Shown: piece by piece, positions 11,455 to 20,935 of the stretch | How the letters are laid out: each line of letters begins with the position of its first letter | Position numbering within the stretch: position 1 is the stretch's first letter | Assembly: GCA_963576785.1 (NCBI GenBank) | Contig: OY756150.1 | Coordinates: 558,001 to 622,000, forward strand | Length of the DNA stretch: 64,000 nt | Direction: 5' to 3' | DNA from: Chlorophyllum brunneum | Lineage: Eukaryota; Basidiomycota; Agaricomycetes; Agaricales; Agaricaceae | Program-made: the position numbers and the translations under genes | Notes under the pieces: model-generated | The model's input: the letters and a program-made list of their open reading frames with translations, nothing else | Told to the model about the DNA's origin: nothing | Databases searched by the model: none

Positions 11455-12059
11455 CATATGGATTCTGTTCAACAGAAACTTGTAGTAAGTTCGAAGGGGG
11501 TGGTACCAGACAAAGCCCTACAAGTTCCAGACAGCCGGTATTATGTATCCTTATCCAGTGTTACAACCATGCTAAATCCTGATGCAACCGTCTCCTGGTC
11601 GTTGTGAACAATGCCATCCCAGCGTTGCATCATCATTTCCACCCCCAAGAGGCTCGTCCCTTATAGAAAATCACGTGCACTCCAAAAATAACACAAAGAT
11701 CCCGCCTAGATTACACAGCTATGGCGATCTCGGAAAGTCGCCATATCTCGCCCAACCTCCTGAAATCAGCAAGCGGAGAAATCATCGTCGAGAACGATAC
11801 ATCAAAACAAAAAACACGTTTCCACGATCGAAAATCGTAAGCGGGTATTATCCAGGAAGAGGACAAAGAATAAACGTCGAACAATATCATGCCACAGAAC
11901 GTTGCCAAGGAAGGATGGACAATTGGTACAAACACAGCCAAATACAGATTACCAGCTGCGCTGCGCACTGCCTTGAGCCCTTCATAAACACAGACCACGA
12001 CTTCCACGACTTTCCACTTTCACGACTTTCCCCACATCAATTCTTTTATCGTTTTTAGG
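11455..12059. promoter_or_regulatory. Divergent intergenic region between the two paralogous membrane protein genes
   Basis: About 600 bases separate the divergent starts and must hold both promoters. I see no gene; an open frame at 11582-12058 shows no family features. No specific element was identified. Confidence 0.4.
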
Positions 12060-13526
12060 ATGGATAGCAGGCCTCCTCCTCCACAAGGTACGTATTGAAT
12101 GTGTGTTGCTCAGGAGAACTAGAACTGACTGACTGCAACTTGCAGGTGTGTTATTTAGGACATGCGACTGAATGCGGTTTGACCATGAGCTTGTCACAGG
12201 TGCTCCCCCACCATATGCCTTTGTAGCAAGAGTCTACAAGAGGAATCTGAGACCTATTGCGCTTGCTGGTATGTGCTCATCTGTCGTCAGTCGTGAACAG
12301 GACTAGACCATCGCTCCAGTGGCGTTTCCCGCCTTTCTGTGGACTCTCTTTGCGTGCGTGTATATTTAATTTTGTCTATCTTTCATTTTTCTGATTCCTC
12401 CCTTAGAGCTGTACGTTGCCACCCTCGTTTCTGGTTTCCCTGACACTTACGATACAAATCAGATCGGCTACTTCAGAAATGCTGCCCTCAATAACCTCGG
12501 TACGTCCGCATCAACCTGACTGACCCCCTATCGAATCCTCACCCGAACCTCACAGGGAGCATTCCAAAGCTCCGAATAATCTACATCGTCCTGGGTGCGC
12601 TATATATGCTGGCTGCGGCAATCGAGTTGTTGGGGCTGGTTGCAGCAGGAACAGTGCGTCTTGTCAGATCATTTTGATGCCCCACGTATTTCTGACATCT
12701 TCAACAGCAACGTGTTCTTCTTGTGCGCTTGTATGCCTATGGTTCAGCGCTGGTCGTATTGATTATCGCCGGCACTGGACTTTTGCAAATAATCGCCCAC
12801 TTTACAATGAAGGTTGGTTCTTGTTACTCTTCCGGCTATCGTTGTTGTGGTATTGATTTGTGATGTCATGTAGAACGATATCATCAATGTATGTACCAAT
12901 CTTTCCGAGAATGGTACAATCGTCTACGTACGTCCGCCCCTTGCTACTGCTTGACGTTCCCAACTTCAACTTTGTTCTAGTTCGGATTCTGGGGCCCAGT
13001 TGTTCATGATCTGTCGCATGATGAAGTCGCTGGATGTAAGTTACCCTCATCGACCGCCCTTCTCTCTCTAACTTGCTATTACTAGTGTGCCAACATTACT
13101 GGGACCGTGATTCCTGGCAAGAAATAGTTGCTTTTATCGTCACAACCTGTAAGCCCGGCCTCATTTTACTAGTTTCCTCCGTTGACATCTCTCTCAGTGA
13201 TCGCAGCCTTCTTCTCTGCCGTCGCATTTGGCTATCTCCGTCAAGTGCTCGATCCCTCCAGTGCCGCAAATGCCTCCCGTGCGCCCTCATATGGAGCGCG
13301 TAATGCTGGCTATCCCTCACATTACAACCCACCTTACAATGGCGGATACAACAATGCTCCACCGTACTATGGTCAACCAGCGTACGGATACGGAAATGAC
13401 GCATTTGTGCCGCCCTATGAGGCCAAGCCTGGATACACGCCCCCAGAAGGTAAGGCGGGGTACGGTGAGGATTCGAAAGACCCATTTGCGGACCCTCATG
13501 GTCATGGGTCGAGTTCTCGGGTGTAA
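12060..13526 (+). CDS. Four-helix membrane protein, paralogue 2
   Basis: Exons 12060-12087, 12200-12268, 12320-12353, 12407-12410, 12463-12499, 12556-12653, 12708-12812, 12874-12927, 12981-13035, 13086-13148 and 13198-13526 join in phase to about 291 residues. Four membrane helices lie near VAFPAFLWTLFA, IIYIVLGALYMLAAAIELLG, ALVVLIIAGTGLLQIIAHF and IVAFIVTTLIAAFFSAVAFG. Between helices 3 and 4 is a lumenal CTNLSENGTI segment, then FGFWGPVVHD. The tail is rich in Tyr, Pro and Gly (repeated PPY and GY units). The 4-base exon is one reading. Using the donor at 12358 instead gives one long intron and changes one residue. Intron 1 is 112 bases and can be read as two introns placed end to end. Function unknown. 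Confidence 0.82.
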
Positions 13527-13862
13527 TGGAAGAAGGGATTTATTCTGTGGTTCTCATTCGATGTATACTTACCTGCCCTATGATATATGTTGCAATAGTT
13601 ATGGTATGTCGCATGTGACGTCATGCGTCAAATAGACAATTTAGTCGAATTTCAATTTATTCTTGTCGAGCTTCCATGGCAAGTTCTGTGAGAGTATCTA
13701 GGCTCTGAGAACAGGAGACTGGTTTTGGACGGCAACAACTCAGGAGCCCGGATACCGCGGGGTTATATAACCGCTCACCCCCATCTTTTTATCTGTCCTT
13801 TCTGTTCCCTCCGCCCACAGTCCGTAGCTGCAACCGCAGACCGCGCGCCCATCCTCCGAAGG

Positions 13863-15274
13863 ATGAGCCACAAAATCCCGGAAAAGTAAGTCGGAAAAAA
13901 ATGCCGACTGTTTTCGTAACCAAATACTCTCCCAGACGTGAAACCCCACGGTCAATCACGTCATTTACCTCACAAATTCTCGACTCAATCTTCGGACACG
14001 CTTCATACCGTCATAAGGAAGCACTGCGACTAGTGTGTAAACAATGGAAAACGGCGGTTGACGCGAACCCCTATTTGTGGACCCGCGTCAACGTGAGGAT
14101 TTCCACTTCGGACGGTGTGGATATGGAGAGGCCGCCGATTGAGTTTGTCGAAGGGCTGGTGAAGAAGAGTGCGGATCTGATGATTCGTGTTTGCGTTGTG
14201 GTTTCGGAGCTTGATGACGAGGGCGGTGACGCCACAACCAACGTACACGCTTCCAAAAAAGCTCAGGGAGAGCTCACAAGATACCTTGGTGGGGTCATAT
14301 CGATCCTCACTGCACACATTCACCGATGGAGGAAATTCAAACTTCATTTTATCCCTGGAGGACAAATCTCCTCGTCAATTCCCGAAATCGTATCGAGAAT
14401 TCCTCTCTCGCGGGCGTCGAACCTCCACAGCGTCAGCATAACCTCTGACTCGATTACTCCGGGCGTAATACCAGGGGATAACCAGAGTCTCTTATTTTCG
14501 ATCGTCGCAAACGCACCATCGAGTGTTCGGCGTCTCGTTTGGCGTGGCAACACACCCATTATCGAATTTCTGAAATATCCAAACTGGGAATTATTAACTC
14601 ATGTGGTTCTGAGGGATATATTGGCACTAGGAGACTTTGCGAAAGTGTTGAAGAGATGCAAAAATGTGAAAACGATGCAACTTCGACTTGATTCTGTTCA
14701 CTCTGGATTCGCGGAGCCCAAGGAGGTTAATTTACCGAATTTGGACGGATTGACGATTGAAGCTGGTTGTGAGGTTTTTCAGATGTTGGAGACGTGTATC
14801 AAGGCGCCGAAATTGGGTGTGTTGGTCGTTGCGATTCCTGATGTTGTGCCTATGGACGCGTGGCCCGACGTTCCTACTGGGGGAATGACAATCCGACACA
14901 CTTGGTCATTGTTGATCAGCTTTTTGGAGCGGTGTCCTACTCTCAAGGTGTTACAATTACACGACCCGCATGGTGCGTTACCGGTGGATATGATTGTGGA
15001 TTTGATGTATTCTGTGCAAAGTGCACTGGCGGTATTTGTGGTTGTACCTGGAGAAGAGTGGATTGCGAGGCCAGAGGTTGAGGATGATTTTTGGAAGAGG
15101 TTGAAGGAGGTGAAGCATCGGAGAGAGGACGGTGTTGTGGTTAGTAAGTTGAAGGATAGTGAAGGGAAGGATTGGATGAGTTTTGGGTGGTATGTTGAAC
15201 CTGAGGCGGAAACGTTTTTGAGGAGTACAGCGTATGTGAAAGATACGTCGTTTAGATGGGATATTTTAGAGTGA
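13863..15274 (+). CDS. F-box protein A, head of the tandem array
   Basis: The model is exon 1 at 13863-13885, a 50-base intron with a strong GTAAGT donor, and exon 2 at 13936-15274, giving about 453 residues. The start is MSHKIPEKRETPRS. An alternative start at 13901 lies inside this intron and would give 457 residues. The F-box (QILDSIFGH to RLVCKQWKTAVDANPYLWTRV) is followed by LRR-like repeats. The stop lies only 33 bases before the next gene's ATG. Sequence like its last ~130 bases recurs before three other F-box copies downstream. Confidence 0.8.
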
Positions 15275-15307
15275 TGGGGCTCTCGAGTGCCGTAAATACC
15301 TTGTTCA

Positions 15308-16909
15308 ATGACGGCTATGTGGTCAGATCTCCCAGTCGAGATTGTGGGCAGGATCCTCGACTTTTGTGACATCCACACCCTGCTTTCTCTTGCCGACATC
15401 AACCGCCTCAACCACCTGGCCCTCCCCGCGCTCTCCGAACATGAGGGTGCCTCTTCCGCGGAAGACTTCTTCATCCACCGTTCTACTCCTCACCTCTTCA
15501 TCAAAGCCCTCGACCTCACTGTCTGGAGATCCTATCTTCCACGACTGGTGTACCATTTCGACTCTGACCCAGAGCACCTCTACTACCAAGTCGTAGCCGT
15601 CACACGCTTACTCGACCGTGCCTCTGTAGTTAACCAGCTCGGTTTAGATTTTCGTGAGATCGATGATCATTACAGGCCAGTAACATGGCTAACAAAATTA
15701 ATCGATGGTGTTGCTTGGAGAGAGGCTTTGGTCGTTTTGTTGGAGACAGCGTTGGAAAGTGGGTGTCGACAGCTGTGTCTGCGGGGCGGGGACCAGGTTG
15801 AGAAATTCTGTACCACTCCTCCTCCTCCTCTCCCCCCCCGGCTTTCGCCTTCGCCACGACCTTTGCCCAAAAAGTCTCGATGGTGCTTTGGATTCCATAG
15901 GCCCGAACGTCCTGCTGTAATACAGCCTCCTCCTCAAGTCATGTCATTCATCACTTCCTCTCCATCACTCACAGTTTTTGATCTCCGATCCACCATGATG
16001 CTTCAATATCTCTTCTTCCCACATACACTCTCCCTTATCCACAACCACTCCTCTGTTCTTCGAAAGCTCAAGCTTGTTGGTGTCGATGCCTCCGTATCCG
16101 TTTGGGAGCATTTCTTCACGAGTCTGACGTTACCTGTGCTCGACGAGTTTGTCTATCGTGAGGATGAAGGTCCCTTTCAAAGCCCGGTCGTCACACCCAG
16201 GCTTTTACTCGGGTTTTTCATCCGACATTCAACGATCCGCAAGGTCAAGCTGCATGATTTATGGATGCAAACGCTACCAGACTTTGAGCCTACCGCACTT
16301 TTACCCAATCTTGTTGCCCTCACAGCACACCCGAAAACCATCTCGTGGCTCCTTCGACACCAAGGTGTTTTTCCGAAACTGGTGTACATTGCGTTTAAAC
16401 CGGACGTATATTCGAGTCATCTGGGTTCCTTTAATGCTGGGATTCTCTCACTTTCATCTAAATTGACCAGTCCATCCTCTTTCTCGTCCCTGGACCACAC
16501 CACCCACACCAAACCGACCCGTCTTGAATTCAAATTCACCCATCACCGTGGTCTACTTTCCTGGCTCAAAACGCACACCACGGACCCATACCAGAGTCCT
16601 CTCCGATGCCTCAAAGGCATCGAAAGTATCTCAATTTCACTGTCGTGTTTTGTGCTACCTGACCCTGTATATCTTGAAATCTTACCAACTGTTTTGGGTC
16701 TGTGTCCGAGTTTGCGATGGTTGAAATTTCACAAGATGGATGAAGAATGGAAGACGATGCTGAGTAGGGAAGAGTTTGTGGAGGCGTTGAAGAAGAAATG
16801 TCTGATGTTGGAGGGTTGTGTCGTTGAGGATGTGTGGGTTTTGGGGAAAAGGGAGTACGATGGGAGAGGAGATGATTTTTTGTTTGGTTATGAAGATGTG
16901 CCTCGTTAG
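15308..16909 (+). CDS. F-box protein B1
   Basis: A single-exon frame of 533 residues. The F-box is at the extreme N-terminus (WSDLPVEIVGRILDFCD, then LLSLADINRLNHLAL). Family blocks follow: STPHLFIKALDL, RLVYHF, LLETALESGCRQL, a proline-rich basic linker, LRSTMMLQYLFFPHTLSLIH, SSVLRKLKLV, LLGFFIRHSTIRKVKLHD, LLPNLVAL, SWLLRHQGVFPKLVYI and a final LCPSLRWLKFHK with KKCLMLEGCVVEDVWVLG. These blocks define the B type. It is probably a substrate adaptor of an SCF ubiquitin ligase. Its promoter must overlap the 3' end of gene A. Confidence 0.85.
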   Translation: MTAMWSDLPVEIVGRILDFCDIHTLLSLADINRLNHLALPALSEHEGASSAEDFFIHRSTPHLFIKALDLTVWRSYLPRLVYHFDSDPEHLYYQVVAVTRLLDRASVVNQLGLDFREIDDHYRPVTWLTKLIDGVAWREALVVLLETALESGCRQLCLRGGDQVEKFCTTPPPPLPPRLSPSPRPLPKKSRWCFGFHRPERPAVIQPPPQVMSFITSSPSLTVFDLRSTMMLQYLFFPHTLSLIHNHSSVLRKLKLVGVDASVSVWEHFFTSLTLPVLDEFVYREDEGPFQSPVVTPRLLLGFFIRHSTIRKVKLHDLWMQTLPDFEPTALLPNLVALTAHPKTISWLLRHQGVFPKLVYIAFKPDVYSSHLGSFNAGILSLSSKLTSPSSFSSLDHTTHTKPTRLEFKFTHHRGLLSWLKTHTTDPYQSPLRCLKGIESISISLSCFVLPDPVYLEILPTVLGLCPSLRWLKFHKMDEEWKTMLSREEFVEALKKKCLMLEGCVVEDVWVLGKREYDGRGDDFLFGYEDVPR

Positions 16910-16930
16910 TGCTGTGCGTTTTATGACTCT

Positions 16931-17000
16931 GTCTGTCATGAATTCACTCCAGAGTTTATTCCTCCCCCAACTCTATCAGTGCCTAGTCAGATCGCGGTTA
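16931..17000 (+). repeat. Relic of the 5' end of a C-type F-box gene
   Basis: The sequence from CTGTCATGAATTCACTCC through CCTCCCCCAACTCTATCAGT parallels the start region of gene C at 24721-24780 (CTGTCATGGATCCACAACC, then CTCCCCCAATTCCGTCAGT). The coding frame is not maintained. It marks a duplicated junction between B and C. Confidence 0.6.
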
Positions 17001-17352
17001 ACTCCCCAGTACTCTGAGGACTATCCGTACCCTTACCCGCAAAAACCCCCTACCCATCGACCAGGATACGGGTGGATACACATATAGATAGCTCTCGGAA
17101 TACCCAGAGGTTACTCGTGTCAATCGAGCACTTCTGGCCATACTCCCTCTTCGCTCATAATTTGGTATGGGAACAGGGACCTATAGGCCGCAGGACGGGT
17201 TGCTTGTGTTTGTGTGTGCCATAAGGGAGCCATGGTTCACCGATCTCCTTTGAATGAACAGTACGAAACGTTTTCATAATCGATACAAAAGGGTTCGGCA
17301 GGTCTCTACATAAAAGCTCGTGTGAAGGCACCGGTACTTGTTCACCCCTCAT

Positions 17353-18808
17353 CCCGCTACATGGTCAGGTCCCCCGGTTGAAGTCGTAGAAGAAATACTC
17401 AACTTGTGTGACTATCCCACCTTACTCTCCCTTGCCCAGCTCAACTCAACTACCGGGCCCTTCATGCTTTCTTCGAACGTGAAGCCTCCTTATCCATGAA
17501 GAAGGGACGGATCTACCCTTGCTCCTACCACACGACCCAGGCCTTCGAACTCACTCTCCGCAAGACCCATCTTCCACAACTCATGTACTGCTTCACCCCC
17601 ATCCGTCAAGTCGAAGTCGCAGCCATCACATGCTTACTCGGCCACGTCTCCGTGGCTGATGAACGCCATTTATGTCTTGAAGGAGTTGAAGAATGGCTGA
17701 CGAAGAGGCCGACGAAAGCAAAACGTTGGAGAGATCTTTTTATCACCTTGTTGGAGACAGCGTTGAGAAAGGGCTGTCGAAGTATGTGTCTGCGCGACAC
17801 GGACTACCTTCGGATACTTCCCGCAGACTACATCGTCTTACTACATCCGCCTAGAAGACAGCCTTTTGGTCGTAAATTGGCCCGGTGGTTCGGAAGGTGT
17901 CTACAATTTGACATTCTTTCAATAATAAACTCTCGTCGATGGACCCCGTCCTTCATCACCTCATCGCTTACATTCCTCAACCTTCGATCCTCAATGATGC
18001 TCCAACCTCTCTTCCTCCCGCATACGCTTTCCCTCATCCACAGTCAGTCCTCTGTTCTTCGAAAACTCAAACTCGTTGCTGAATTCACCTGGAAACTTTT
18101 CCTCAAATGCCTTTCGCTGCCTGTATTCAATGAGTTTGTGTATCGCCAGGATGAACATTTCGTTGACCCTGTCGTCACGGCAGAACTTGTTCTCGGATTT
18201 TTGATACGACATCAGACAATTTGCAAGGTCAAATTGTATGATGTGGGGATGGAAGAGTTGCCGGATTTTGAGCCCGCTGTGCTTCTGCCTAATCTTGTCG
18301 CCCTCGACGCGCACCCCAGACTCATCTCTTGGTTTCTTCAATACCCGAATGGTTTTCCCGAGTTGGTGTACGTTTCTCTCGCTGTTCTCCAAATTGCCTT
18401 CTTCTTCCTCGCCCTCATCCCACATCACCAACGCAAAGCCAAACCGCCCTCAGTTCAAGTTCAGTGTCGATCGTGGCCTATCCTCCTGGTTCAAGCGCAC
18501 ACCACCGATTCATCGCAGAGCCCTCTCCGAGGTCTCAAAGGCATCCGATGTATCACAATATCGACGTTATATTATCTGCGACTTGACCTTGACGTCTTAC
18601 CGACTTGGTTGGGATTGTGCCCAAGTTTGCGGTGGCTGAGAATTCGTAAATTAGAAAGACGGGGCTGGATAGCGAAGACTTTGCTGCGTTGTTGAAGCGG
18701 AAGTGTCCATCATTGAAGGGTTGTATCATTGAGGACGAGTGGATTTTTGGGGAAAGGGAGGATTACGAGAAAGAAGATTTGTTTGGCTATGAACATGTGT
18801 TTGGGTAA
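17353..18808 (+). pseudogene. F-box B2, decayed copy
   Basis: The B-type blocks are present in order but broken. The expected ATG codon is replaced (reads CCCGCTACATGG where B3 has the start followed by ACTACATGG). A frameshift lies near 17455 after the F-box. Two compensating shifts lie near 18385 and 18485, and another lies near 18660 before the conserved end (LLKRKCPSLKGCIIE, then FGYEHVFG and TAA at 18806-18808). The longest intact stretch (17496-18695) lacks the F-box start. It is most similar to B3. Confidence 0.85.
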
Positions 18809-18825
18809 TGCTTTGTACTGTACTT

Positions 18826-18957
18826 AGTAAGTTGAAGGACGAAGAGGGGATGAGTTCTATGCTAAGCCCGAGACGGAGGTTTTTTCAGGAACATTCATCG
18901 GTTAGGTGGGTTATTTTGTAGTGATGGGGTGCCTTAAATCCGTACACACCTCTTGCG
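18826..18957 (+). repeat. Relic of the 3' end of F-box gene A
   Basis: TTAGTAAGTTGAAGGA, the following GAGACGGAGG segment, and GTGGGTTATTTTGTAGTGATGG match the end of gene A (15140-15300), including its stop region, with small deletions. The A-type tail continues directly into the B3 start codon. Confidence 0.75.
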
Positions 18958-20577
18958 ATGACTACATGGTCAGATCTCCCAGTCGAGGTGGTGGACGACA
19001 TCCTCGACTTGTGTGACAACCCGACCTTGCTTTCTCTTGCTCGCCTCAACTGCCAACTTAATAACCACGCTCTCCATGTTTTCTTCAAACGTGAAGGCGT
19101 CTACTCCATGGGAGACGGCTTCTGCATCTCCCATTCTACTCCTTACCTCTTCATTCCGGCTTTCGATCTCATTCTCTGGAAATCCCATCTCCCACAGCTT
19201 GTATACCACTTCCACTCCGACCCTCAACTCCTTTTCCACCAAGTCGCGGGCATCATACGCTTACTCAACCGTGTCTCTGTAACTGATCAACTCGGTTTAA
19301 ATCTTGAAAGAATCGATGATTACTGCAGCGTAAGAAAACAGGTTGCAAGGTCCATCGATTCTGATGCTTGGGAAAAGGTTTTTATCACCTTGCTGGAGAC
19401 AGCCTTGAGAAAGGGATGTCGGGACCTGTATTTGTGCGGCGGTGACCATCTTGAGATGCTCTACCATAACCGCACTACCCTGCTCGGACTACCTCTCTCC
19501 CCAAGGAAGCCTTTTGGCCAAAGGTTTTCTGGATGGTTCGGAGGGTGCTTGGGATGGAATAGGCCTAAACGTCTTCCAGTGATACAACCTCCTCAAGTCA
19601 CATCGTTCACAACTTTGTCTCCGTCACTCATATTCCTTAATCTGCGATCTTCTATGATGCTTCAACCTCTCTTCCTCTCACATACGCTCTCCCTCGTCCA
19701 CAACCACTCCTCTGTTCTTCGAAAGCTCAAACTCGTCGGTGTCAAAGCCCCTGTATTCATTTGGGAGCATTTTCTCGCAAGTTTGTCGCTACCTGTACTC
19801 GATGAGTTTGTTTATCGCCAGGATGAGCGTCTCATACAAAACCCAGTCGTTACAACCAAACTTATACTCGAGTTTTTTATTCGGCATTCGACGATCCGGA
19901 AGGTCAAACTGTATGGTGTACGGATGGAGGAGTTTCCAGGGTTTGAACCCACGATGCTTTTGCCTAATCTTGTCGCCCTCGATGCGCATCCGAGAATCGT
20001 CTCGTGGCTTCTTCAACACCCAAATGTTTTTCCCGACTTGGTGTATGTTTCGCTTACATCGGAACTATGTTATGCAACTTCGTTACCACCATATGCCGCA
20101 TTTAATGCTGGTCTTCTTTCCTCCAAACTGACCTGCGCCCCTTCTCCCTCGTCCGTGGACCACACCACTAGCACAAAACCAATCCGCCTCCAGTTCAAAT
20201 TCAACGTCGGTCGTGGTCTATTCTCCTGGTTGCAGACGCACACCATCAACCCATCGCAGAGCCCTCTCCAATGTCTCGAAAACATTGAAAGTATCTCAAT
20301 CTCAACAATGTGTTATATACGACTTGACATGCCGTGTCTTGAAATCTTGCCAACCTTTTTGGGTCTGTATCCGAGTTTGCGGTGGTTGAGATTTCACAAG
20401 TTGTGGGATCGTGAAGAGTCGAAGGCAACGCTGGGCAGTGAAGAGTTTGTTAAGGCGTTGAAGATGAAGTGTCCGTTGCTACAGGGTTGTGTTGTTGACG
20501 GCGTGTGGGTTTTTGGGGAAAAGGAATTCTATGGGAGAGAAGATTTTTTGTTTGGCTATGAACATGCGCTTGGGTAG
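18958..20577 (+). CDS. F-box protein B3
   Basis: A single exon of 539 residues with all B-type blocks intact: WSDLPVEVVDDILDLCD, LLSLARLNCQLNNHAL, STPYLFIPAFDLILW, LLETALRKGCRDL, the basic linker SGWFGGCLGWNRPKR, LRSSMMLQPLFLSHTLSLVH, SSVLRKLKLVGV, FFIRHSTIRKVKLYGV, LLPNLVALDAHPRIVSWLL, and the end block KCPLLQGCVVDGVWVFG with FGYEH. The best conserved parts are the F-box and the LRR-like segments. The proline/charged regions vary, as expected for a fast-evolving recognition part. Confidence 0.88.
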   Translation: MTTWSDLPVEVVDDILDLCDNPTLLSLARLNCQLNNHALHVFFKREGVYSMGDGFCISHSTPYLFIPAFDLILWKSHLPQLVYHFHSDPQLLFHQVAGIIRLLNRVSVTDQLGLNLERIDDYCSVRKQVARSIDSDAWEKVFITLLETALRKGCRDLYLCGGDHLEMLYHNRTTLLGLPLSPRKPFGQRFSGWFGGCLGWNRPKRLPVIQPPQVTSFTTLSPSLIFLNLRSSMMLQPLFLSHTLSLVHNHSSVLRKLKLVGVKAPVFIWEHFLASLSLPVLDEFVYRQDERLIQNPVVTTKLILEFFIRHSTIRKVKLYGVRMEEFPGFEPTMLLPNLVALDAHPRIVSWLLQHPNVFPDLVYVSLTSELCYATSLPPYAAFNAGLLSSKLTCAPSPSSVDHTTSTKPIRLQFKFNVGRGLFSWLQTHTINPSQSPLQCLENIESISISTMCYIRLDMPCLEILPTFLGLYPSLRWLRFHKLWDREESKATLGSEEFVKALKMKCPLLQGCVVDGVWVFGEKEFYGREDFLFGYEHALG

Positions 20578-20867
20578 TGGTGGGTATTTATACCCTGGCT
20601 ACCATGCAGAGTTCGTTAATTTTCCCAGTCAAAATCTTTTCGAGGGGACTTGAGAAAGTCAGGGTGCTGCACACTTTTCACTGGAGTTGATTAATATTGT
20701 TGGATGTCTATCGATTATTTATAACTATCTATTCCACCTCAAATGATCTATATGTGTCCTATAAACATGTAAACATCCAACAATAGCTTGCATATTCAAA
20801 TAGTAATCATAGTTACGACAAAAACCCGGATTGGGCACAAACCGGTCGTATAAATACTGTATGTGAG

Positions 20868-20935
20868 AGATAGACGTCGTTAGGTGGGATATTTTAGAGC
20901 GATGCAGCTCTGGAATGCCGTAAATACTTTGTTCG
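20868..20935 (+). repeat. Second relic of the F-box A 3' end
   Basis: ATAGACGTCGTTAGGTGGG, then ATATTTTAGAGCGATG and GAATGCCGTAAATAC match the end of gene A and its 33-base spacer (15240-15307), and run straight into the B4 ATG at 20936. Confidence 0.75.

Noticed and set aside
13901..13935. ATG at 13901 as the start of F-box A
   Set aside because: It lies inside a 50-base intron with a strong GTAAGT donor and CCCAG acceptor; the spliced model starting at 13863 is in frame. Kept only as an alternative.
15630..15937. Minus-strand Gly/Arg-rich frames within B1
   Set aside because: Antisense of the proline-rich linker of the F-box gene.
20581..20640. Third C-head relic after B3
   Set aside because: Similarity to the relics at 16931 and 22636 is too weak by eye to claim.
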